From an uncultured Oscillospiraceae bacterium (GTDB taxonomy: Bacteria; Bacillota; Clostridia; Oscillospirales; Oscillospiraceae), in NCBI GenBank assembly GCA_910577415.1, contig CAJTLK010000015.1, positions 1 to 26,090 on the forward strand: DNA of 26,090 nt, read 5' to 3'. This document shows, in pieces, positions 7,538 through 15,453 of this stretch. A program made the translations under genes and the position numbers. The notes beneath the pieces were generated by a model. That model was not told where the DNA came from and searched no databases. It was given only the letters and a program-made list of their open reading frames with translations. Within the stretch, counting starts at the first letter, position 1. Each line of letters begins with the position of its first letter.

Positions 7538-8142
7538 CGCCAAAGAAACAGCGGGGACAGCTGATCGTACTTTCCGGGCCTTCAGGCGTTGGGAAAAGCA
7601 CCGTGATCGCGGAACTCCTCAGCGACAGGCCGGACATCTTTTTCTCCGTCTCCTTTACCACCCGCCAGCCACGGGTGGGTGAGGCCGACGGGGTTAATTA
7701 CCGTTTTGTGAGTAAGGATATTTTCCAGGATATGATCGCCCGGGATGAGTTTTTGGAATATGCCTGTTATGTCGATAATTTTTACGGCACATCTCTGAAG
7801 GTTATTGAGGAACAGCTGGACGCAGGGATCGACGTACTGCTGGAGATCGATGTCCAGGGAGCCGCGAAGGTGCGGGAGAAGTGTCCTGACGCGCTCCTCA
7901 TCTTTATTTCCCCGCCATCCTTCGAGGAGCTGTCCCGCCGTCTCCGTGGCCGCCACACCGATGATGAGACCGTCATCAAGGAGCGCTTGCAGCAGGCGTT
8001 GGAGGAGTGCCGCCAAATTCCCAAGTATGACTTTCTGGTAGTCAATGATAAGGTTTCCCATGCAGTGGAAGAGATTTTAGCCATTCTGACAGCGGAAAGT
8101 TGCCGCACAAAGTATAGAATGAACGTAATGGAAGGAGTTTGA
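7534..8142 (+). CDS. gmk: Guanylate kinase
   Basis: Gmk phosphorylates GMP to GDP with ATP and is essential for GTP and dGTP supply. The 202-residue length is standard. The P-loop is SGPSGVGKST at residues 14-23. The GMP-binding region includes SFTTRQPRVGEADGVNYRFV and EFLEYACYVDNFYGTS. The segment LLEIDVQGAAKVREKCPDALLIFISPPS and the RLRGRHTDDETVIKERL lid complete the fold. It starts inside the remA stop (ATGA) and is followed after 6 bases by rpoZ, the order seen in many Firmicutes. Confidence 0.98.
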   Translation: MTPKKQRGQLIVLSGPSGVGKSTVIAELLSDRPDIFFSVSFTTRQPRVGEADGVNYRFVSKDIFQDMIARDEFLEYACYVDNFYGTSLKVIEEQLDAGIDVLLEIDVQGAAKVREKCPDALLIFISPPSFEELSRRLRGRHTDDETVIKERLQQALEECRQIPKYDFLVVNDKVSHAVEEILAILTAESCRTKYRMNVMEGV

Positions 8143-8148
8143 TGCCAT

Positions 8149-8346
8149 ATGATGCTGAAACCCGCTATGAAAGACCTGCTGGGTCAGGTGCCCAGCCGCT
8201 ATCAGCTCGTGAACGTGGTGGCCCATCGTGCCCGCCAGATCGCCAGCCAGGCCGAAGATGAGGGCTACCCACTGAACGAAAAACCGGTCACTTTGGCCCT
8301 GAATGAAGTGGCGGACGGCAAGATCGAACTGATCGACAGGGACTAA
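8149..8346 (+). CDS. rpoZ: RNA polymerase omega subunit
   Basis: A 65-residue omega subunit that helps assemble and stabilise the beta-prime subunit of RNA polymerase. The core is SRYQLVNVVAHRARQIASQAEDEGYPLNEKPVTLALNEVADGKI, including the conserved (K/R)-x-x-L-V-x-x-x-A-x-R-A-R-Q-I pattern and the 'K-P-V-x-x-A-x-x-E' segment. I start at the ATG at 8149 after AAGGAG (8132-8137). The ATG at 8152 is an alternative differing by one Met. It is short but normal for Clostridia. A hairpin terminator follows immediately. Confidence 0.93.
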   Translation: MMLKPAMKDLLGQVPSRYQLVNVVAHRARQIASQAEDEGYPLNEKPVTLALNEVADGKIELIDRD

Positions 8347-8350
8347 TCAA

Positions 8351-8385
8351 CAAGCGCCGGGGCACGGCCCAGGCGCTTGCTTTTT
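8351..8385 (+). terminator. Hairpin terminator or attenuator between rpoZ and priA
   Basis: CAAGCGCC (8351-8358) pairs perfectly with GGCGCTTG (8372-8379) across a 13-base G/C-rich loop, and CTTTTTG follows (8380-8386). This is a plausible intrinsic terminator. It ends only about 20 bases before the priA start and abuts its GAGGAGGGGGG ribosome site, so read-through or partial termination may set priA expression, because no clear promoter fits in between. Confidence 0.7.
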
Positions 8386-8404
8386 GAGGAGGGGGGCGGT
8401 CAAC

Positions 8405-10879
8405 GTGTCAGGTATAGTCGCAAAAGTCGCCTTATCGGCGGCCACATTTGCCATTGACCGCCCCTACGATTACCTTGTCCCCTCAGAGCTGGCCGGATTG
8501 AGGGCTGGGATCCGGGTCATAGTGCCCTTTGGTCCCGGCAACCGGCGGACCGAGGGCCTTGTGCTGGCCTTGGAGGAGGTCCCCAAGCCGGAAAAGCCAC
8601 TGAAATCTATTTTGACCCAGTTGGATGAGGAGCCGGTACTGGATGAAGAGGGTATTCGTCTGGCGCTGTGGATCCGGGAGCGCTGGTTCTGCACCGTCTA
8701 TGACGCCGCACGGGCCATGCTTCCCGCGGGACTGTATTATTCTCTTCAGGACTGCTACCGCCTTGCCGACGGTATGGAGAAGGAAGCCGCCCTAGAAATG
8801 GCGGGCCGGTCCAAGCTCGAGCGGCGCATTGTGGAGCTTGTGAGCCAACGGCTGGATGGGCTGGAGGTACTCCTGATCCGAGAGGACTTTGGGACCAAGG
8901 ACCCCAATCCGGCGCTTCATTCCCTGATGGAAAAGGGCGTCCTCACCATGACCACAAGCGCTGAGCGCGGTGTGGGGGATAAGCGAGAGCGGTGGGCTTC
9001 CCTTGCCATCCCCGCAGAGGAGGCTCTGGCCCAGGTAACGCCCCGGCGGAAAACCGCTCCTCTGCGCTACGCTGTGGTGGAACTGCTGGCAGGGGTCGGA
9101 GAAGCGTCTGTGAAGGAGATATGCTACTTTACCGGCGCGGCCAACGCAACCTTGCGCTCTCTGGAAAAGAGCGGCCTTGTGGTCATAGAGGAACGGGAAG
9201 CCTATCGCCGGACAATACCGGAACGGGTAAAGGAGCCGGCGCCCATTGTCCTTAACACTGAGCAAGAAACCGCTTTTAAGGGACTCAATACCTTGTCGGA
9301 AAGCGGGAACGCCGCGGTGGCCCTGCTATACGGCGTCACCGGCAGCGGTAAGACCCAGGTATACCTTCGGCTCATTCAGGAGACCCTGAAGCGTGGTAAA
9401 ACGGCGCTGGTTTTGGTGCCGGAGATTGCTCTGACGCCTCAATTGATGTCCATTTTTACCTCCTACTTTGGAGAGGAGGTCGCTGTCCTTCACAGTTCCC
9501 TGCCTGCCGGAGAGCGTTACGATGAGTGGAAGCGGGCAAAAAACGGAAAGGCACGCTTGGTCATTGGCACCCGTTCCGCCATTTTTGCGCCTTTAAAAGA
9601 CCTGGGGCTTATCGTCCTGGACGAGGAGCAAGAGGGCAGCTATAAGTCGGAGAATATGCCCCGCTACCATGCCAGGGACGTGGCGAAGTACCGGGCCAGC
9701 CGCAACGGCGCCCTGCTGGTGCTGGGGTCAGCGACTCCTTCGGTGGAGACCATGTACCATGCCAGACAGGGCGATTATCGTCTGTTCACCTTGGGACACC
9801 GCTATAATGAAAAAATATTGCCTCAGGTCTATCTGGCCGATATGAAAGAGGAACTCAAAGCGGGAAATCCCTCGCCGTTGAGCGGTCCCTTGATCCAGGC
9901 GCTGGAGGAAAATCTGGAGCGGGGCGAGCAGAGTATTCTTTTTCTCAACCGCCGCGGCTCCAGCCCCATGGCGACCTGCCGCTTCTGCGGTCAGGTACCT
10001 ACTTGCCCAAGGTGCTCGGCCTATTTGACCTATCACTCGGTCAACCGACGGCTGATGTGTCATCACTGCGGTCACTCTGAGCCTTTGCCCGACTCTTGCC
10101 CCGAATGCGGCGGCAGTCTGGAATTTGTGGGCTTTGGCACCCAGCGGGTGGAGGAAGCTCTTCACGAGAGGTTTACGGGGGTGGCGGTCATGCGGATGGA
10201 TGCGGACACCACCACCGCCAGCCGTTCCCACGAAAAGCTTCTGACCCGGTTCCGGGAGGAAAAGGTCCCTATCCTGGTGGGAACTCAGATGGTAGCTAAG
10301 GGGCTTGACTTTGAGAACGTCACTCTGGTGGGGGTCATTTCCGCAGACCAGGGACTCTACGTAGACGATTACCGGGCGGGGGAGAGGACCTTTTCCCTCA
10401 TTACGCAGGTGGTGGACCGGGCAGGCCGCGGGAGCAAAGACGGCAGAGCCATCATCCAGACCTTTACGCCGGAGAACGACGTGATCCTGGCCGCCGCACG
10501 ACAGGACTATGACCACTTTTACCAGCAGGAGATCGGGCTGCGGCAGCTTCGCGGCTGTCCGCCCTTCACTGCCTTTTTCGTGATCCACGTCTCAGGTCCT
10601 GAGGAAGGGCAGACCCTGCGGGTATGCGCGTTTCTGCGGGACACGCTGCGAGAGTGGCTCAAGCAGCCGGAATATCAAGAGATGGGCAGTCAACTACTGG
10701 GACCGGCGCCTGCCGCCATTGCCAAGGTCAATAACCGCTACCGTTACCGCTTGACCCTGATGGCGCAAAACACAAGAGCCGTGCGTGAGATGGTCGCCCA
10801 CCTGGTGCGCTGTGCTCAAGGGGACCGAAAAAACAGGGGCGTATCGGTCACAGCCGATGTAGACCCTATGAACGGATAA
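8405..10879 (+). CDS. priA: Primosomal replication restart helicase PriA
   Basis: PriA recognises stalled forks and D-loops and reloads the replicative helicase. The 824-residue protein has the N-terminal 3'-DNA-binding domain (VAKVALSAATFAIDRPYDYLVP), a winged-helix region, then the superfamily 2 helicase. Walker A is GVTGSGKT at 310-317 with Lys316, and Walker B is DEEQ at 406-409. Eight zinc-binding cysteines form four pairs between Cys525 and Cys568 (CRFC, CPRC, CHHC, CPEC). Motif V/VI segments VGTQMVAKGLDFENVTLVG and QVVDRAGRGS are intact. I choose GTG 8405, eight bases after AGGAGGGGGG. A TTG at 8384 lies in the terminator tail and is unlikely. coaBC, which precedes priA in B. subtilis, is absent. 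Confidence 0.97.
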   Translation: MSGIVAKVALSAATFAIDRPYDYLVPSELAGLRAGIRVIVPFGPGNRRTEGLVLALEEVPKPEKPLKSILTQLDEEPVLDEEGIRLALWIRERWFCTVYDAARAMLPAGLYYSLQDCYRLADGMEKEAALEMAGRSKLERRIVELVSQRLDGLEVLLIREDFGTKDPNPALHSLMEKGVLTMTTSAERGVGDKRERWASLAIPAEEALAQVTPRRKTAPLRYAVVELLAGVGEASVKEICYFTGAANATLRSLEKSGLVVIEEREAYRRTIPERVKEPAPIVLNTEQETAFKGLNTLSESGNAAVALLYGVTGSGKTQVYLRLIQETLKRGKTALVLVPEIALTPQLMSIFTSYFGEEVAVLHSSLPAGERYDEWKRAKNGKARLVIGTRSAIFAPLKDLGLIVLDEEQEGSYKSENMPRYHARDVAKYRASRNGALLVLGSATPSVETMYHARQGDYRLFTLGHRYNEKILPQVYLADMKEELKAGNPSPLSGPLIQALEENLERGEQSILFLNRRGSSPMATCRFCGQVPTCPRCSAYLTYHSVNRRLMCHHCGHSEPLPDSCPECGGSLEFVGFGTQRVEEALHERFTGVAVMRMDADTTTASRSHEKLLTRFREEKVPILVGTQMVAKGLDFENVTLVGVISADQGLYVDDYRAGERTFSLITQVVDRAGRGSKDGRAIIQTFTPENDVILAAARQDYDHFYQQEIGLRQLRGCPPFTAFFVIHVSGPEEGQTLRVCAFLRDTLREWLKQPEYQEMGSQLLGPAPAAIAKVNNRYRYRLTLMAQNTRAVREMVAHLVRCAQGDRKNRGVSVTADVDPMNG

Positions 10880-10891
10880 GGAGAGAATACC

Positions 10892-11407
10892 ATGGCCATT
10901 CGAGAGATCCTAACAGACCGGGACCCGGCGCTCCATAAAAAGTGCCACCCGGTGACAGCCTTTGATGCGCGTCTGGGTGATCTGCTGGACGATCTGAAGG
11001 ACACCTTAGCCAACGCCAATGGCGCCGGTCTTGCCGCACCCCAGGTAGGTATTCTTCGCCGCGCGGTGGTCGTGGTGGATGAAAATGAGCATATGCTGGA
11101 GCTTGTGAATCCAGAACTCATTGCCTCGGAAGGTGAACAGGATGGGCTGGAGGGGTGCTTGTCTCTTCCGGGAATGTGGGGTTATGTCCTTCGGCCTGAG
11201 AGAGCTACCGTAAAAGCGCAAGACCGCTACGGAAAGTGGTTTGAGGTCAGCGGCGAGGGTGTGGTGGCCCGGTGCTTCTGCCATGAGATCGAGCATTTAG
11301 ACGGCCATGTGTTTACCGAGCATGTGGATCGTGTATACACTACTGAGGATCTGGATGAGCTGATGGGAGAGGAAAAGCAACCCAGAAGGAGGCGACGCAG
11401 ACGTTGA
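10892..11407 (+). CDS. def: Peptide deformylase with arginine-rich C-terminal tail
   Basis: Def removes the formyl group from the N-terminal Met of new proteins as they leave the ribosome. All three motifs are intact: GAGLAAPQVG (44-53), EGCLSLPG with the metal ligand Cys89, and HEIEHLDG with His131, catalytic Glu132 and His135. The length is 171 residues. The start ATG at 10892 follows AAGGAGAGA. The unusual part is the end: after EEKQP, seven arginines in a row close the protein. This may contact rRNA. The same DNA carries AGAAGGAGG, which serves as the ribosome-binding site of fmt, so three of the arginine codons may partly reflect that overlap. Confidence 0.97.
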   Translation: MAIREILTDRDPALHKKCHPVTAFDARLGDLLDDLKDTLANANGAGLAAPQVGILRRAVVVVDENEHMLELVNPELIASEGEQDGLEGCLSLPGMWGYVLRPERATVKAQDRYGKWFEVSGEGVVARCFCHEIEHLDGHVFTEHVDRVYTTEDLDELMGEEKQPRRRRRRR

Positions 11408-12330
11408 AGATCCTGTTTATGGGCACTCCAGAGTTTGCCCTCCCCTCTCTGGAGGCCCTTATTGCCGCGGGGCACACTGTCTGCGGCGTTTTTTCCCAGC
11501 CGGACAAGCCTGTGGGAAGACATCAAAATAAGCTCCAGGCCCCACCCGTGAAGGAATGTGCCTTGTCATATAACATCCCGGTGTTTCAGCCGGTAAAGTT
11601 GCGGGACGGTACGGCCTTGAAACAGATCAAGACCCTGGCGCCAGAGCTGATCGTGGTGGCGGCCTATGGAAGGATATTGCCCCAGGATATCCTTGACTGT
11701 CCGCCTCTGGGCTGCGTCAATGTCCATTCCTCGCTGCTGCCTAAGTACCGTGGGGCGGCTCCCATCAATTGGGCTATCCTGAACGGAGAGAGGGAGACCG
11801 GCGTCACTATTATGCATATGGCGGCGGCTCTGGATGCCGGGGACATTATCTCCCAGGCTTCGATTCCCATTGCCCCCACGGAAACCGCCCCGGAGCTGAC
11901 GGCCCGCCTTGCCCAGTTGCGCGGCAAACTGTTGGTGGAGACCGTGGCGGAGTTGGAAAGGGGCACGGCTTCCCGTACCCCCCAGGATGAGAGTGCCGTC
12001 ACCCTGGCGCCTATACTGGGGAAAGAGCTGTCTCCTCTGGACTGGACAAAGGACGCCAAATCGCTTCATGACCAGGTTCGGGGGCTGCTTCCCTGGCCCG
12101 CGGCTACTGCCCAGATCGGCGGTACCCACTGTAAGATCTATTCCACCAGCCCCGAGGAGGGAAACGGCACCCCCGGGACCTTATTGGACGCAGGAAAGAC
12201 CGGGCTTTTGATCGCCTGCGCCAATGGCTCAGCTCTGCGGATCCTGGAGCTTCAGCCGGATGGTAAAAAGCGAATGCCGGTCACCGCTTTTCTTGCCGGC
12301 CATCCGTTAACGATAGGGGAGGCTCTATAA
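11404..12330 (+). CDS. fmt: Methionyl-tRNA formyltransferase
   Basis: Fmt transfers a formyl group from 10-formyl-tetrahydrofolate to Met on initiator tRNA. The 308-residue protein starts KILFMGTPEFALPSL. The catalytic residues match E. coli numbering: Asn106 and His108 in VNVHSSLLPKYRGAAPINWAI, and Asp144 in LDAGDII. The C-terminal OB-like tRNA-binding domain begins near residue 205. Translation starts at TTG 11404, which overlaps the def stop (TTGA). Its Shine-Dalgarno AGGAGG lies inside the def coding sequence. Pairing with def couples formylation and deformylation, a common arrangement. Confidence 0.97.
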   Translation: MKILFMGTPEFALPSLEALIAAGHTVCGVFSQPDKPVGRHQNKLQAPPVKECALSYNIPVFQPVKLRDGTALKQIKTLAPELIVVAAYGRILPQDILDCPPLGCVNVHSSLLPKYRGAAPINWAILNGERETGVTIMHMAAALDAGDIISQASIPIAPTETAPELTARLAQLRGKLLVETVAELERGTASRTPQDESAVTLAPILGKELSPLDWTKDAKSLHDQVRGLLPWPAATAQIGGTHCKIYSTSPEEGNGTPGTLLDAGKTGLLIACANGSALRILELQPDGKKRMPVTAFLAGHPLTIGEAL

Positions 12331-13643
12331 TGAGTACTGCCCGTGCGGTAGCATTAGAATGTCTTGTTTCAGGGGAGAAGCAGGGAGCCTGGTCCGACGG
12401 CTATTTGAAAAAAGCCATTCGGCAGACCGGCCTTTCCGGACGGGACGCGGGGCTATGTACTCAGATCGTGTACGGCTCGCTGCAAAATAAGCTGCTTTTG
12501 GACTGGTACATAGATCGGTACTCCTCGGTCCCCACAGAAAAAATGGAGTCCGCCGTCCGCAATACGCTGCGGCTTGGCTTGTACCAGCTCTTGTTTTTGG
12601 ACCGGGTGCCCGTCCATGCCGCTGTCAACGAATCGGTGACGCTGGTAAAAACGAAAAGCCGGAATCCCAGAGCCGCCGGACTGGTAAACGCTGTCCTCCG
12701 AACGATAGACAAGGAGCGCGGCTTTGGTTTGCCGGAGCCGGAGGAATTATCCATCCGCTTCAGTCACCCTGCGTGGCTTGTAAAGGAGTTTTCCAATACA
12801 CTGCCTGCCGATGAACTGGAAGCGCTTTTGGCGGCGGACAACGCCCCGGCTCCTATTGTGGCCCAGGTAAACACCCTGAAGACCTCCCCAGCCGCTTTAA
12901 CAGCGGAGCTGACCGCCGCCGGAGTGGCGGTCAGCCCTCATCCATGGCTTCCAGACTGTTTGGAACTGGCGGAAACGGGGAGCCTGGAAGAGCTGGCCGC
13001 ATTCCGCGATGGGAAGTTTTACATCCAGGACGCCGCCGCAAAGCTGGCCATTTTGGCCGCCGCGCCAAAGCCCGGCATGTGTGTGTTGGACGCCTGCGCC
13101 GCTCCCGGCGGCAAGTCTTTTGCCGCCGCCATTGCCATGGAGGGAACGGGCGAGATATGCGCCAATGACATCCATCCTCACAAGAAGAAACTGATCGAGG
13201 CCGGAGCCGCCCGACTGGGAGCGACCAATATCAAGACTGGGATCATGGACGCCAAGCGTTTTGACCCGGCCATGGAAAATGCCTTTGATCTGGTCATTGC
13301 CGACGTACCCTGTTCCGGCCTTGGCATTATTCGGAAGAAGCCGGACATCAGATACAAAGACCCTGAACCGATCAAAGGCTTGCCCCAGGTGCAAAGGGCT
13401 ATTTTGGAAACGGTCTCCCGGTATGTCAGGCCCGGCGGCACACTGCTCTACTCCACCTGTACGCTGCTACGGCGGGAGAATGAGGATGTTGTGGCGGGGT
13501 TCCTGACAGGGCACAGGGACTATGCGCTGGAAAAGTTTGTCCTTCCCGGCCCCATCGGCGCGGCGGAGGGCATGCTTACGTTATGGCCCCACCGCCATGG
13601 CACCGATGGGTTCTTCATTACCAAGCTACGGAAAAGGGGATAG
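12330..13643 (+). CDS. rsmB: 16S rRNA (cytosine-967-C5)-methyltransferase RsmB
   Basis: RsmB methylates C967 (E. coli numbering) of 16S rRNA using S-adenosylmethionine. The 437-residue protein has an N-terminal NusB-like RNA-binding domain (about 1-140, with YGSLQNKLLLDWYIDRY and RNTLRLGLYQLLFLDRVP). A linker follows, then the Rossmann methyltransferase domain with the SAM motif VLDACAAPGGKSF. The two characteristic cysteines are Cys328 in DVPCSGLG and Cys377 in YSTCTL; the latter is the expected nucleophile. It overlaps the fmt stop by one base. No rRNA substrate data can be read here, but the family call is firm. Confidence 0.95.
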   Translation: MSTARAVALECLVSGEKQGAWSDGYLKKAIRQTGLSGRDAGLCTQIVYGSLQNKLLLDWYIDRYSSVPTEKMESAVRNTLRLGLYQLLFLDRVPVHAAVNESVTLVKTKSRNPRAAGLVNAVLRTIDKERGFGLPEPEELSIRFSHPAWLVKEFSNTLPADELEALLAADNAPAPIVAQVNTLKTSPAALTAELTAAGVAVSPHPWLPDCLELAETGSLEELAAFRDGKFYIQDAAAKLAILAAAPKPGMCVLDACAAPGGKSFAAAIAMEGTGEICANDIHPHKKKLIEAGAARLGATNIKTGIMDAKRFDPAMENAFDLVIADVPCSGLGIIRKKPDIRYKDPEPIKGLPQVQRAILETVSRYVRPGGTLLYSTCTLLRRENEDVVAGFLTGHRDYALEKFVLPGPIGAAEGMLTLWPHRHGTDGFFITKLRKRG

Positions 13644-13678
13644 GAAGATACGTCTGAATACACCGGGAGGCGACCAGC

Positions 13679-14704
13679 TTGTTGGATTTGAAATCTATGG
13701 ATCTTGAAGAAATGACCAGCCTGATGAAGGAGCTGGGTGAGCCTGCTTTCCGGGCCAAGCAGGTCTTTCAATGGCTGCATCGGGGCGTTACCTCCTTTGA
13801 GGAGATGACCAACCTCTCCAAAGCCCTGCGGGAGAAGTTGGCCGAAACCTGTTTTATCACCGCCCCCCAAGTGGAGCGCAAGCAGACCTCCCGGGTGGAC
13901 GGCACTGTCAAATACCTGTGGCGGCTGAGGGACGGCAACTGTGTGGAAACCGTTTTGATGTGCTATCATCATGGGAATACTGTGTGTATCTCCTCTCAGG
14001 TAGGCTGCCGGATGGGCTGCGCCTTTTGCGCATCCACCATTGGCGGCAAGGTGCGTGACCTGACCCCCGCCGAAATGCTGGACCAGGTGCTGTTTACCCA
14101 GTTGGACTCCGGCAAGGCGATCTCCAATATCGTTCTTATGGGTATTGGGGAGCCGCTTGACAATTTTGATACGGTCATCCGTTTTTTGGAGCTTGTAAAC
14201 CATCCAGAGGGGCTGAACATTGGAATGAGGCACATTTCATTGTCCACCTGCGGATTGGTGGAGCGGATTGACAAACTGGCGGAGCTTCGGTTACAATTAA
14301 CTTTAAGCGTATCCCTCCACGCCCCCGATGACGAGACCCGTTCCAGGATCATGCCGGCAAACAAGGGTGTGGGTGTGGACAAGCTTTTTGCCTGCTGCCG
14401 AAGGTACTTTGAAGTCACAGGCCGTCGAATATCCTACGAGTATATTATGATCGACGGCGTCAACGATACCGACTGGCAGGCCGACCTGCTGGCAAAACAC
14501 TTAAAAGGCACTCCCGGCCATGTAAACCTCATCCCGCTCAACGAGGTTGCCGAGAGTCCTTTGAAACCAAGCACCCGGGTCAGGGAATTTCAAAAGCGGC
14601 TGGAGGAGCAGGGGGTGACGGTCACAGTCCGGCGAAAGCTGGGCGGTGACATCGACGCATCCTGCGGCCAGTTGCGGCGGAAACGAATGAAGGAGGCGGA
14701 ATGA
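13679..14704 (+). CDS. rlmN: Dual-specificity radical SAM RNA methyltransferase RlmN
   Basis: RlmN methylates C2 of A2503 in 23S rRNA and A37 of some tRNAs by a radical SAM mechanism. The 341-residue protein has the CxxxCxxC cluster at Cys110, Cys114 and Cys117 (GCRMGCAFCAST). The methyl-carrying cysteine is Cys329 near the C-terminus (DASCGQLRRKR). The GEPLDNFD and SLSTCGLVERID segments are typical. I use TTG 13679, eight bases after GGGAGG (13665-13670). TTG 13682 is almost equivalent. ATG 13697 would cut the conserved LDLKSMDLEEM opening. The stop overlaps stp as ATGA. Confidence 0.96.
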   Translation: MLDLKSMDLEEMTSLMKELGEPAFRAKQVFQWLHRGVTSFEEMTNLSKALREKLAETCFITAPQVERKQTSRVDGTVKYLWRLRDGNCVETVLMCYHHGNTVCISSQVGCRMGCAFCASTIGGKVRDLTPAEMLDQVLFTQLDSGKAISNIVLMGIGEPLDNFDTVIRFLELVNHPEGLNIGMRHISLSTCGLVERIDKLAELRLQLTLSVSLHAPDDETRSRIMPANKGVGVDKLFACCRRYFEVTGRRISYEYIMIDGVNDTDWQADLLAKHLKGTPGHVNLIPLNEVAESPLKPSTRVREFQKRLEEQGVTVTVRRKLGGDIDASCGQLRRKRMKEAE

Positions 14705-15438
14705 TGATATTTGTATGGGGCGTCACAGATAAGGGTGCGGTCCGGGTACAAAATCAGGATTCCTACTACTTAAAGCCTTTGAGGCCGGATCTGGCCCTGG
14801 CAATCGTGTGCGACGGTATGGGCGGCGCGCGGGCGGGAAATGTGGCCAGCGCACTGGCCATTGAAGCCGCCTCGGCCTATTTTGAGACTCTGTCTGATGA
14901 AGAGTTTCTTAAGGCCCCGGAGGAACACCTGTCCCGGGCAGCCAAGCTGGCCAACAAGGCAGTGTATCGAAAATCCGGGCAGGATACAGATTGCCGGGGG
15001 ATGGGGACGACTATGGTGGCCGCCTTACTCTCTGATGGAAAAGGCTATGTTCTCAACATTGGGGACAGCAGAGCCTACCACATTGGCGGGGAGGGGATCG
15101 TCAAAGTCTCCCGGGACCACTCGGTAGTAGAGGACATGCTCTACCGCGGGGAGCTTACCCCGGAGGAGGCCCGCCTTCATCCTCAAAAGAATTTGATCAC
15201 CCGGTGTCTCGGCGTGGAGCCGGAGGTCGAACCCGACCTCTATGAGGTCGAACTGAAAGAGGGGGATTTTCTCCTACTGTGCACCGATGGACTTTCCAAC
15301 ACCCTCACCGACCAGGAACTGCTCTATGAGGCACTCTACGGCGGAAGCGGGGAAAGTTGCTGCAAACGGATGTTGGATGTAGCCCTTTCCAAAGGTGCGA
15401 CAGATAACGTAACTGCCGTCTTGTTTCAAATCGTGTAA
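14701..15438 (+). CDS. stp: PP2C-type Ser/Thr protein phosphatase (Stp/PrpC)
   Basis: A 245-residue metal-dependent phosphatase that reverses phosphorylation by the PASTA kinase encoded next to it. The PP2C metal-binding motifs are visible: NQDSYY with Asp20, CDGMGGARAGNVAS with Asp38-Gly39, GMGTTMVAALL, GDSRAY, CTDGLSNTL, and the closing KGATDNVTAV. The start ATG at 14701 overlaps the rlmN stop; an ATG at 14704 follows in frame. Sixteen bases separate it from prkC. The phosphatase-kinase pair between rlmN and rsgA is the standard Firmicutes arrangement. Confidence 0.96.
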   Translation: MMIFVWGVTDKGAVRVQNQDSYYLKPLRPDLALAIVCDGMGGARAGNVASALAIEAASAYFETLSDEEFLKAPEEHLSRAAKLANKAVYRKSGQDTDCRGMGTTMVAALLSDGKGYVLNIGDSRAYHIGGEGIVKVSRDHSVVEDMLYRGELTPEEARLHPQKNLITRCLGVEPEVEPDLYEVELKEGDFLLLCTDGLSNTLTDQELLYEALYGGSGESCCKRMLDVALSKGATDNVTAVLFQIV

Positions 15439-15453
15439 GGGAGGGGATGAACT

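Noticed and set aside
9728..10588. A 286-codon minus-strand frame within priA
   Set aside because: It lies wholly opposite the conserved helicase and zinc-binding region of PriA and gives no recognisable protein.
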